This document shows positions 8,948 to 17,390 of a stretch of DNA of 49,412 bases, piece by piece. Each line of letters begins with the position of its first letter. Position 1 is the stretch's first letter. The notes under the pieces were generated by a model. That model was not told the origin of the DNA. It searched no databases and saw nothing but the letters and a program-made list of their open reading frames with translations. Origin of the DNA: an uncultured bacterium (GTDB lineage: Bacteria; Verrucomicrobiota; Kiritimatiellia; CAIKKV01; CAITUY01); the NCBI GenBank assembly GCA_903895695.1, contig CAITUY010000064.1, positions 1-49,412 of the forward strand, in the 5' to 3' direction. A program made the position numbers and the translations under genes.

Positions 8948-10279
8948 TCATGTGGCCGGGGGTGCGTCCCCGGCAAGCAACCACTTCCAGGCCGGTACGA
9001 TATCCACGCGCACTCCGTCGAGGTCGGCGCTGGCTTCGTCGTTGAACGTGACCACGGTCGCGCTATCCGCGCGAAGATGGCGGACCGTTTCCGGAAGCCC
9101 GCGCAGTTCGCGGTCCTGGACCGCGGTACCCTTCACGCTGTAGGCCACCTGGAGGAGCATGCGCCGGGTGCGGCCCGCCGTCTTGCGCACGGCCACGAAG
9201 TCGATTTCCCAGCCCTGGAGCGTCCGGAAATAGGACACCTCCCAACCGCGGCGGCGCAGTTCGAGGTAGACCAGATTCTCGAGTTGGCGGGTCGGGTCAA
9301 CGCCCTCGCCGGGCGCCACGGCATTGGCCAGCGCCCAGTCGATCGCGTAAACCTTATGATAGTTGCGCTGTCGCACTTTCTCCGAAGCGGAGAAGATGGG
9401 CACGGTGAAGACCATGAACGCCTCCTCCAGAAAACGCAGATAACTGTAGATGGTTTCGGCCGTGAAACTCAGCCCGGCCTCGCGCATGCCGACCACCATG
9501 GCGCGCACCGTGAACGGACAGGCCGTCCGCGCCACAAGGGCTTGCGCGAAGTTCGAGAACACGGCGATCGGAATATTGGCGCGGGGATGGGCTTCGATGA
9601 TGTCGCGCAGCACCATGGTGTCCCAATAGGTCTGCAATATGTCCACGTGCAGGCGCTCTTCCGCGTCGAGGAGCCCGGGGAAACCGCCCTGCTGCAGATA
9701 GCGGCGCAACAGTTTGCGCAGATGCCCCTGGCCGCGGCTCGTCACGACATCGGACTCAACGGCGTAGTGCCGGGCGAATTCCTGGAAGGAGAACGGGTAC
9801 AGGACCACGGGCATGTTCTTACCGCGCAGGCCGCCGGCGATCTCGCCGCGGAGCAGGCGCGAGGTGGATCCGGTGATGAGGACCCGGTGCGTCGGGTCGT
9901 CCAGAAGATGCAGGACGTAGTCCTCCCAGCCTTCGATCCGGTGGATCTCGTCGAAGATGAAGATGACCTCCTCCCGGCCGCGTTTCTCGGGATACAGGGC
10001 ATAGTAGGCGTCGTCGATGGAGGAGAGATCGCCCTTCGTCAGATCGCTGAGCCGGTGGTCGTTGAACTGCACGCGGCAGACGTTCTCGAGGCGTCCGCCC
10101 CGTTTCAGGTGGTCTTGGACGAACTGGTAGGTGCGGTAGGTCTTGCCGCTGCGCCGCGCGCCCACGACGGCCAGGGACATATCGCGCACAAAGGCGATGG
10201 GCTCGTCGCGCGCCGTCAGGATCGGCAAGGGCCGGGCATGAAAATCGGCAATGATCCGTTGCATGGTGGCCAGTGTCAT
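8948..10279 (-). CDS. AAA_14 / DUF4143 ATPase
   Basis: A 443-residue ATPase of the widespread AAA_14 (PF13173) plus DUF4143 (PF13635) type. The P-loop is at residues ~38-46 (VVGARRSGKT), Walker B near 103-116 (VIFIFDEIHRIEGW) and the sensor strand is VLITGSTSRLL. The C-terminal DUF4143 part contains LVYLELRRRGWEVSYFRT and WEIDFVAV, a PD-(D/E)XK-like fold core. ATG 10279 is chosen over an upstream GTG at 10312 because AAGGA lies 7 bases before it. The family is common and poorly understood, so no pathway is assigned. It stands alone on the minus strand between two plus-strand secretion operons. A hairpin-forming inverted repeat lies directly upstream. Confidence 0.88.
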   Translation of the reverse strand: MTLATMQRIIADFHARPLPILTARDEPIAFVRDMSLAVVGARRSGKTYRTYQFVQDHLKRGGRLENVCRVQFNDHRLSDLTKGDLSSIDDAYYALYPEKRGREEVIFIFDEIHRIEGWEDYVLHLLDDPTHRVLITGSTSRLLRGEIAGGLRGKNMPVVLYPFSFQEFARHYAVESDVVTSRGQGHLRKLLRRYLQQGGFPGLLDAEERLHVDILQTYWDTMVLRDIIEAHPRANIPIAVFSNFAQALVARTACPFTVRAMVVGMREAGLSFTAETIYSYLRFLEEAFMVFTVPIFSASEKVRQRNYHKVYAIDWALANAVAPGEGVDPTRQLENLVYLELRRRGWEVSYFRTLQGWEIDFVAVRKTAGRTRRMLLQVAYSVKGTAVQDRELRGLPETVRHLRADSATVVTFNDEASADLDGVRVDIVPAWKWLLAGDAPPAT

Positions 10280-10288
10280 AAGGGTCCT

Positions 10289-10311
10289 TGTGCTCTTGAA
10301 TGGAGAGCACA
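10289..10311. promoter_or_regulatory. Inverted repeat between divergent genes
   Basis: Perfect 8-bp arms TGTGCTCT (10289-10296) and AGAGCACA (10304-10311) are separated by 7 bases. The repeat lies between the start of the AAA_14 ATPase (minus strand) and the start of the polysaccharide operon (plus strand). In the ATPase mRNA it would form a hairpin just upstream of the AAGGA ribosome site; as DNA it could be an operator for either gene. Confidence 0.4.
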
Positions 10312-10359
10312 CTACGCCAAACGTGATTCGGAAACAAGAACAGAAATGGGGTTGTCGCC

Positions 10360-13300
10360 TTGAACAGAAAGACCGGTATAACCAGGAAAACAGCTACGAT
10401 CGCTCTCTGCGGCCTTTGCGCCGCGGCCAACCTACACGCCCAAGGGATGCAGCCTGCTCCGACGAACGCACCAGTGAAACCCGCCCTGGCATTGCCGCTG
10501 GAGCGCACGGTCTATTTCGTCGGCGAGACCGTACCCCTGGCCGTGTGGAGCGCGGCGGCGGGCAAGGTGGAACTCGTGGACGAACGCGGCGCGGTCGCGG
10601 CCGTCGGCGACGGGCCGGGAACCGCCTGGCGCATTCCGACAGCATCCTTGGCGCCCGGCACCTACCAGGTGCGCCGGAATGGCGAGATCGTGCCGGCCTT
10701 TTCGCTGGTGAGCCCGCTGCGCCCGTCGCCGGGCGTTCTGTTCGACGAAGTGCCGCCCGGCGTCCCGTGGCAGGAAGCCAACGATCCGGTCAAGGTCGCG
10801 GCCTGGCAGGCCAAGTTCGACCAAGCATTCCACGAATCCGGCATCAATGCGCTGGCGACCGTCGGAACGGACTTCAACAAGAGCTATCCCAATCAGGATC
10901 TGTATGCGCGGTACCAGACGATGCTCTACGTCAACCCGTACGACCGCCAATGGAGTTTTGTGGGCGCCCGCGTCTACGCACCGGAAATGGAGGCTTTGGC
11001 GCACAAGATGGCCTTGCTCTCGCAGGCCAACCTGCGCTTTCCCACCTTCGGCGGCTTCATCTACAACTGGGACCCGGTCGGGTTCGACCGCAGCATGCTG
11101 TACATCTACTGGCAGCACAAAGATCCGGCGGGATTGAAAAGCTACATCAAGGGAAGTTACCAGGCGATCGTGGACCAGTTCACCCAGCGCACCGGGCTGA
11201 CCCCGCCCAGCACACAGGAGTTCATCCGGTATTGCGTGGCGACCGGGCATCCTGAATTCGCACCGGCGATTGACCTGCCCACCGCGAAGTGGATCGCCGC
11301 CATCGCGGAAAAGGCGCCGCCCATGCCGGCCACCGAACAGGCGGCGATCGCCAAACGGCTCGACGCATGGACGCGCTACCTGACCGGCGTCCTGGGCGAA
11401 GCAAACGCCTATCACTCGCAGTGGCTGCGCCGGATTGAGCCGAGTTTGCGCAACACCTCTTCGCATGACAACGAGTTCTCCACGCACGACGGCTCCTGGC
11501 AGCCGGCGGCCTATGCGCCGCTCGATTTCCGTTTCATCGAGGCGTGGAACGACCAGATCGACGGCCCCGATTACGGCTATCAATGGCTGTTCCACGCCGC
11601 GCTGGTTGACATCGGCCGCCGACCGGGACAACCGGTCTGGGTGGGGTCGTCGTTGGGGTGGGCGCACGATATGGCCAAGTACCCCGGACGCTTTTCGCGC
11701 GCGGTGGCACACAACCTGGCCTATGGCGGCCGCGGGATCGGCTTTGCGTTGGAGGGATTCTCCAACCTGATGGGCGGCATGAACGACCAGACCCGCTGGT
11801 GGAACCTGCGCGGCACGGCGGGCGCGGAAGACGTGCGGCTGGGGCGCGAGTGGCTCCAGCGCTTTGCCCCGCTTGAAGAACAGGCGCGGCCGGTGAGGCG
11901 TGCAGGGGTTCTGCTGTCGCTCTCGCAATACGGCGTGCAGGCGGGCGGGTACGGCTTCGATACGCCGCCGTTCAACGCCTTTCTCACGTTGGCGCGGCTG
12001 GGGTATATGCCGCGATTCGTGACCGAAGACGACCTCGCCGCGCAAGATGGACTGGCAGGTTTTGGTGCGTTGGCGATTGTGAACCAGACGGCGCCTCTGC
12101 CGGCCCCGGCAACAGCGGGGCTGCAAGCCTTCATCGCTCGGGGTGGCAAGGTGTTGGTCTCGTCCAACTCGACCGTTCAGATACCGAACGCCACGACGCT
12201 TGGCGTGGCCGAACCGTTCCATCGGCCGGGCCGGCCTTTCAACTGGGGTTCGGCGAACTCGCCGGATTCGCACGCGTCGCTTCTGCTGGAACAGCGCTTG
12301 GACGAACAGGCACCCGCCTACCTGGCGGCGCTTGGGGATGCCCTGCGCACGCTTCTCGTGCCGGCAGGCAACGAGGCGTCGCGTATCAGCACCTTCAGCC
12401 TGGACGGCGGGTCCGACGCCGCCTATGTGGTGGCTGCGAACGATAGCTTCTATGCCAACCAGAGCACCTGGGCGCGGCAGGATGTGAAGCTGACGCCGAA
12501 CGGCGCCAGCGCGTATACAGCCCTGTACGATCTGTCGGACGAGAAAGCGCTCGGGGCCGTGGCCCCGGTGACAGCGGCCTTCCAGGACCGGACGGCGCGC
12601 CTGTATGCGTTGCTGACCCGGCCTGTCGCGACGCTGGATTTGCGCGCGACGCAAGAGGTCCCGGCCGGCACGGCAGTGAACCTTTCGGTGGCCTTCCGGG
12701 ACGAGAAGGGCAAGGCGCTCAGCGCGGCCATTCCGTTTCAGGTGCAGTGGTCCGACCCGAAAGGCATTGTCAACCAAGCCTACTACCGCGCCACAAGCCG
12801 CGAGGGGACTTTCGAGATGTCGGTCCCGTTGGGATGCAATGTCCCAGTCGGAACTTGGACGCTGGGAATCCGGTGCCTGCTGGACGGGCGCACCGCCAGC
12901 CTGCCGGTCGTGGTGCAGACCGGCAAGCCTGCAGCCATTGCCGCCGTGAACGAACCGGTCCTGACGCGCGGCGACGTGGCCGGATTCTGGAAAGAGAAGC
13001 CCACGCTCGTGGCGCCGATCTTCGATGGTCCGGAGAGGGCCGCCAGCCTGGCCGCCGCTCAGGCCGCGCGAGAAACGCTGGCGTCGTTGGGCGTGACTGT
13101 GAAGATTCAGGACAACCCGGTCGTCGGCACTTACTTCGTCCACTATGCGCCCACGGAGGATGAAACGGCGGCCAACAGCCGTGCCGAGCGGGGCGAGGCC
13201 ATCGGCAAGATCGACACGAAAGTCTTTGAATCGGGCTTCGCCTCTTCAATGGGCGGGTATGTGTTTGGCCTGCCGGTGCTGCTTTTCGACTTGGCGGGTC

Positions 13301-14253
13301 AGACAAACAACCCGATGGCCGACCAACTTGACAGCGTCGGGATGCTTTGGCCCCGGGTGACCGCCGAGTTTCCCGGCGCGGGCCGTGCGGTGATCCAACG
13401 GGTCAAGAGTCCGTTCAAGCTGGGTGTGGACGCGATCGTGGTGCAGGCCGCCGATGTTGCTGGCCTGACGGCAGGCGCCCGCGCATTGGCGCAGCCGCCA
13501 ACCGACTGGCTCTCGGACGGCATCCGCCGTGCCCGGCTCGATCTACAGGCCGGATACTCCATCGGGCGCACACCGGCCGAGGCCGTGGAGGCGGACACCC
13601 GGCCGGGCGGAAAACTCACGGCGAAGAATCTGACCGTTGGCAACGCGCCACAGCCGTTGGCGTTGGCCATGCCTGGCGAGAAGCCGCCGACACGGGCCGA
13701 GGCGCATTTTCCCGCGCCGCCGTCGCGCGTCGTCACGAATCTTTCCGGTACGATCGAGGTGAGTAAGGGAGCCTTGCCCTATTATCAGGCTGACGGCCGC
13801 TGGGTGCGGGCCTGGAATCCAGGTGGGGCCTGGATCGGCGACCTGCGTTTCAGCGAGGCGACGTTTGTGAAGGTGCGGGTCCCGGCGGCGGGGACGTACC
13901 GGGTTGCGCTGAACGGTGTCTTTCGGTACTCGGATCGCCGCCCGAAATCCCAGGCCACCTGGGAGGAGTTGCTGGACCTCTACATGAAGACTGTGAAACC
14001 TCAACGACAGCCGATGACGTTTGAGGTCCTGGTGGATGGCAAGGCCGCTGGCACGCTCAAGGAGATCAAGGCCGAAGAACGCGAGGTCGCGACCCAGTCC
14101 TCCACACCAGACCCGCGGCAGGGACTTGTGAAAGAGGAAGTCGTCGTGCAGGTCTCCGGCCCACTGACTTTCCCGGCCGGCGAGCACGAGATTCTGTTCG
14201 TCCACCGCAACATCGTGGATGGGAAACTGGAGACAGTGGCGGTGGGACAGTGA
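10360..14253 (+). CDS. Very large secreted glycosidase-like protein, family not assigned
   Basis: A 1297-residue exported protein. The TTG at 10360 starts a signal peptide (KTATIALCGLCAAANLHAQ). An Ig-like N-terminal domain follows. A region of ~450 residues then looks like a glycosidase TIM barrel (NALATVGTDFN, NLRFPTFGGFIYNWDPVGFD, FRFIEAWNDQIDGPDYGYQW, GGRGIGFALEGFSNL). Next is a Rossmann-like segment as in the beta-galactosidase trimerisation domain (RRAGVLLSLSQYGV, GALAIVNQTAPLP, FIARGGKVLVSSN), then several beta domains. GH42-like enzymes share this general layout, but catalytic glutamates cannot be named confidently. It is the first gene of a four-gene operon and overlaps the next start by 4 bases. 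Confidence 0.7.
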   Translation: MNRKTGITRKTATIALCGLCAAANLHAQGMQPAPTNAPVKPALALPLERTVYFVGETVPLAVWSAAAGKVELVDERGAVAAVGDGPGTAWRIPTASLAPGTYQVRRNGEIVPAFSLVSPLRPSPGVLFDEVPPGVPWQEANDPVKVAAWQAKFDQAFHESGINALATVGTDFNKSYPNQDLYARYQTMLYVNPYDRQWSFVGARVYAPEMEALAHKMALLSQANLRFPTFGGFIYNWDPVGFDRSMLYIYWQHKDPAGLKSYIKGSYQAIVDQFTQRTGLTPPSTQEFIRYCVATGHPEFAPAIDLPTAKWIAAIAEKAPPMPATEQAAIAKRLDAWTRYLTGVLGEANAYHSQWLRRIEPSLRNTSSHDNEFSTHDGSWQPAAYAPLDFRFIEAWNDQIDGPDYGYQWLFHAALVDIGRRPGQPVWVGSSLGWAHDMAKYPGRFSRAVAHNLAYGGRGIGFALEGFSNLMGGMNDQTRWWNLRGTAGAEDVRLGREWLQRFAPLEEQARPVRRAGVLLSLSQYGVQAGGYGFDTPPFNAFLTLARLGYMPRFVTEDDLAAQDGLAGFGALAIVNQTAPLPAPATAGLQAFIARGGKVLVSSNSTVQIPNATTLGVAEPFHRPGRPFNWGSANSPDSHASLLLEQRLDEQAPAYLAALGDALRTLLVPAGNEASRISTFSLDGGSDAAYVVAANDSFYANQSTWARQDVKLTPNGASAYTALYDLSDEKALGAVAPVTAAFQDRTARLYALLTRPVATLDLRATQEVPAGTAVNLSVAFRDEKGKALSAAIPFQVQWSDPKGIVNQAYYRATSREGTFEMSVPLGCNVPVGTWTLGIRCLLDGRTASLPVVVQTGKPAAIAAVNEPVLTRGDVAGFWKEKPTLVAPIFDGPERAASLAAAQAARETLASLGVTVKIQDNPVVGTYFVHYAPTEDETAANSRAERGEAIGKIDTKVFESGFASSMGGYVFGLPVLLFDLAGQTNNPMADQLDSVGMLWPRVTAEFPGAGRAVIQRVKSPFKLGVDAIVVQAADVAGLTAGARALAQPPTDWLSDGIRRARLDLQAGYSIGRTPAEAVEADTRPGGKLTAKNLTVGNAPQPLALAMPGEKPPTRAEAHFPAPPSRVVTNLSGTIEVSKGALPYYQADGRWVRAWNPGGAWIGDLRFSEATFVKVRVPAAGTYRVALNGVFRYSDRRPKSQATWEELLDLYMKTVKPQRQPMTFEVLVDGKAAGTLKEIKAEEREVATQSSTPDPRQGLVKEEVVVQVSGPLTFPAGEHEILFVHRNIVDGKLETVAVGQ

Positions 14254-17200
14254 AAATTGATCCACGCACGATTCTCCTGCTCGCGGTGTCAGCCGCGCTT
14301 GCTGGCGGCGGGCAGTCGCCTGCCTCAGAGGCGACTGCATCCATCGCCTACGAATTGAAGTCCGATGGCAAAGTGTCTGCGGCCGTCTACGACGCCAAAG
14401 GCGCACAGGTGCGGACGCTGCTTAACGCTGACGCGCAGACCGCCGGCCGGCACCAATTGCGGTGGGATGGCCTGGATGATGACGGCCAACCTGTCGGCGC
14501 CGGGACCTACACGTGGAAGCTGCTCCAGACCCAGGGGGTGACGGCCGAGTATCTCGTGTCACTGGGGATCAACCCCGAGCCTTCCTATGGCGGCTGGCCG
14601 GGCAATCATGGCGGAGTGGCCTCCGTCGCGGCTGATGCGACGGGTTTGTACTTCGCCGGCGGATGCAGCGAGGGGTCGCCCCAAATCGTCAAGTTGTCGT
14701 TCGACGGCAAGCGGCTCTGGACGATGTGGCACGGGCTGGATGCATGGCAAGGGGGCCAGGCATTGGCGTGTGCCAGCGGGAAACTTTTTCTGCTTCAGGG
14801 CGACGGCATCGTCAAGAGGATCAATGCCGACACCGGCGACATGGAGGCCAGTTGGCCGGTGCCCGATCGCGGCGGGGACCAGGATACGCTCGACCTGGCC
14901 GCACGCGGCGATCAACTCGTGGTCAGCTACGGCAAGCACGACGCGCTTGTGTGGATCGATCCCGCGACCGGCAAAGTCGTCGATCAGGTGGCCGTGCCGG
15001 CGCCGCGCGGTGTGGACATTGGATCGGACGGGACCGTCTACGTGTTGAGCAGCAACCGCCTGTTGCGCGTGACGCGCGCCGACAAGACGCCGGCCAAGGT
15101 CGTGGAAGGATTGCAGGAGCCCTTCCGCGTGGCGGTGGACATCACCGCGAACGACGACCTGCTGGTCGCGGAGTGGGGCCCGGATCAGCAGGTCAAACGG
15201 TTCTCGCGCGCGGGCAAGTTGCTCGCCAGCTACGGCACGCCAGGCGGACGGCCCGGGGCGGGACTGTACGATCCCAACGGGTTCATTCGCCCCGTGGAAC
15301 TGACGGCGGACGGGCGCGGTGGATTCCTGGTCATTGATAATTGGTGGACGGCACCGCGGCGGGTCGCGTGGTTCGATAAGGCGGGCAAGTTCCTGCGCGA
15401 GTGGTACGGCGGCCAGATGTACTCGAATTTCGCGGCCGCCGATCCCGAGGACCCGACTTCAGTCTGGATCGATTCGCAGTTCGGCAGCGTGATCCAATGC
15501 CGGGTCGATTACCAGCGGCGGAATTGGTCGGTCGCGGCCACGTATCCGGTTGCGCAGCCGCCGTTGGTGCCGATGGCAACGCACGCCAGCGGCCGCTGGC
15601 ATCCGCGTCACCGTCAGGGTAGGACGTACCTATGCAACGACGAGTGGCCGGTCGTACTGCTTGTGGATGAAGCGAATCGCCGGGCGCGGCCCGTTTTCAG
15701 CGCCGGTCTGGCCTGCGACTGGAACGGACAATGGCGGATTCCCGAGCCGTGGCGCGACACGAGCATCAAGCGGCCGGTCAACGGCGTGATCAACTTCCTC
15801 TGGGCCGACCGCAATGGCGATGGGGCGGTGACCCGTGATGAACTCACGTTCAACACGCATCGCAACATCACCGGCGGCAAGTGCGCGATCGGCCCGGACC
15901 TTACCTACTACATCCCGCTAACCTGGGAGCCGTACACACCGCAGCAGAAGACTACCATCCTGATATTGCATCCGCGGGAATGGTTGCCGCAGGCGGGCCC
16001 TGTCTACGATTATGAACACGCGGAGTTCATGCAGGTCGTACCCGAGTCGCTGGCGAAGTTCGAACCGGTCGCCGCCGGCCGTGACCCGGCCGGCGCGCTT
16101 TATGTCGCAATGCACAGCAGCGACAAGCCCTTCGGCACGGGCTGGGCCGGCCGGATTGGCGGTAACAAGATCGTAAAGTGGGACGCCGCCGGCCAGGTCG
16201 CCTGGGCGGTGGGGCGGCATTGTGGCACGATGACCACCCCGCCGGGCGAAGCGCGTTACTTCAGCCGCGTGACCGGCGTCACGCATGGCTGCGTCGTGGT
16301 CGACGACGCTGACTACGCCGATCGGGGCCTCGTGCATGTGTGGGACGAGGATGGCCTGTGTGTGGGGCGGTTGCTCGATCGGCACACCGATGGGCTTCCG
16401 GACACCGCCTACCAGTTGTGTACGGAGAACTTTGGCGGCACGCTCTACACGGTGCCGGCCGGGATGACGATTCCCGGGCTGGCCACCGGCGATGTCCTGT
16501 TCTTCGGCGCCGGCCAGAACTCGTCGCCCGTGTACAAAATCACCGGCTGGGACCAGTTCAACCGTCAGCAGGGAAGCTTCTCCGTATCCGAGGCGCAGGC
16601 GACCGCGGTGACCGGAGCGCTAAAGACCGAAGCCGCCCGCCCCGATGTCGCCCATATTCCTTTCATTGGCGACGTGAAGATCGATGGTAGCTTGGCGGAG
16701 TGGAAAAAGGTCCGCCCCCTGGAAATCAAGGACGGAACCAGTGTGGTCGCCCGCGTGTATCTGGGGTGGAATGGGACGGGGTTGTATGCGGCGTTTGACG
16801 TCGACACCGACCGCCCCTGGAAGACCTCGGCCACCGTTCCCTTTGCGTTCCAGGGCGGGGCGGGAGTAGATCTTAACTTCGGGCCGGACCGGGTGGCTGC
16901 CGCGCGCCAAGCCGGAGTTGGCGACAAGCGGGTCGTGGCCTCGCCGCTCGGAGTCGTCGAGTTTGTGCCGGTGCTTCCACCCGATGCCCCGGCGGACCGG
17001 CGTCAGCCGGCGACTTACCAGACGGGCAACGGTCGGGTCACGTTCGCCCGCGTGGCGAAGGTCAAGGATCAGGGCATGCTCGCCGCCGTGACCAAGCGTC
17101 GGCCGCCGCCGCTCGGCGAAGCTCCCGATGTCGATCCGGTGACGGGGCATGAGCCGACGCTTGGATACGTCGTCGAATTCCGGGTTCCGCTGATTGACGC

Positions 17201-17390
17201 CGAGGTCGTGTTGCGGCCCGGGGCGCGTTTCCGGTTCGACGCCTCGATGATCCTCGCCGATCCCGAGGGGACGCGCAGTGCCGCGCGGCTGCCCTGGCAT
17301 AGCCGCGCGGTCGACGACACGACCGTCACGGACGTATTCATCGAGTCAACCTTGCGGCCCGCCAACTGGGGTGAGGCGGTTTTGGAATGA
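14250..17390 (+). CDS. Secreted beta-propeller protein with C-terminal carbohydrate-binding-like domain
   Basis: A 1046-residue exported protein. The GTG start at 14250 overlaps the previous TGA. It has a signal peptide (TILLLAVSAALAGGGQSPA), then a FlgD/Ig-like segment (VYDAKGAQVRTLL, LRWDGLDDDGQPVGAGTYTW). A long NHL/PQQ-like beta-propeller region follows (IVKRINADTGDMEASW, ALVWIDPATGKVVDQV, VKRFSRAGKLLASYG). An EF-hand-like DRNGDGAVTRDEL lies near residue 520. The last ~240 residues begin FIGDVKIDGSLAEWKK and resemble a CBM9/DOMON-type carbohydrate-binding sandwich. No catalytic motif is evident. It probably binds substrate for its operon partners, although some propellers are lyases. The end overlaps the next start by 4 bases. 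Confidence 0.72.
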   Translation: MKIDPRTILLLAVSAALAGGGQSPASEATASIAYELKSDGKVSAAVYDAKGAQVRTLLNADAQTAGRHQLRWDGLDDDGQPVGAGTYTWKLLQTQGVTAEYLVSLGINPEPSYGGWPGNHGGVASVAADATGLYFAGGCSEGSPQIVKLSFDGKRLWTMWHGLDAWQGGQALACASGKLFLLQGDGIVKRINADTGDMEASWPVPDRGGDQDTLDLAARGDQLVVSYGKHDALVWIDPATGKVVDQVAVPAPRGVDIGSDGTVYVLSSNRLLRVTRADKTPAKVVEGLQEPFRVAVDITANDDLLVAEWGPDQQVKRFSRAGKLLASYGTPGGRPGAGLYDPNGFIRPVELTADGRGGFLVIDNWWTAPRRVAWFDKAGKFLREWYGGQMYSNFAAADPEDPTSVWIDSQFGSVIQCRVDYQRRNWSVAATYPVAQPPLVPMATHASGRWHPRHRQGRTYLCNDEWPVVLLVDEANRRARPVFSAGLACDWNGQWRIPEPWRDTSIKRPVNGVINFLWADRNGDGAVTRDELTFNTHRNITGGKCAIGPDLTYYIPLTWEPYTPQQKTTILILHPREWLPQAGPVYDYEHAEFMQVVPESLAKFEPVAAGRDPAGALYVAMHSSDKPFGTGWAGRIGGNKIVKWDAAGQVAWAVGRHCGTMTTPPGEARYFSRVTGVTHGCVVVDDADYADRGLVHVWDEDGLCVGRLLDRHTDGLPDTAYQLCTENFGGTLYTVPAGMTIPGLATGDVLFFGAGQNSSPVYKITGWDQFNRQQGSFSVSEAQATAVTGALKTEAARPDVAHIPFIGDVKIDGSLAEWKKVRPLEIKDGTSVVARVYLGWNGTGLYAAFDVDTDRPWKTSATVPFAFQGGAGVDLNFGPDRVAAARQAGVGDKRVVASPLGVVEFVPVLPPDAPADRRQPATYQTGNGRVTFARVAKVKDQGMLAAVTKRRPPPLGEAPDVDPVTGHEPTLGYVVEFRVPLIDAEVVLRPGARFRFDASMILADPEGTRSAARLPWHSRAVDDTTVTDVFIESTLRPANWGEAVLE

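Noticed and set aside
8927..10363. A 478-codon open frame on the plus strand
   Set aside because: It is antisense to the AAA_14 ATPase, whose motifs are unmistakable; the plus-strand product has no recognisable domain.
10432..13143. A 903-codon open frame on the minus strand
   Set aside because: It lies wholly opposite the secreted glycosidase-like gene; its product is Arg/Gly/His-rich without domains and is a shadow caused by high GC.
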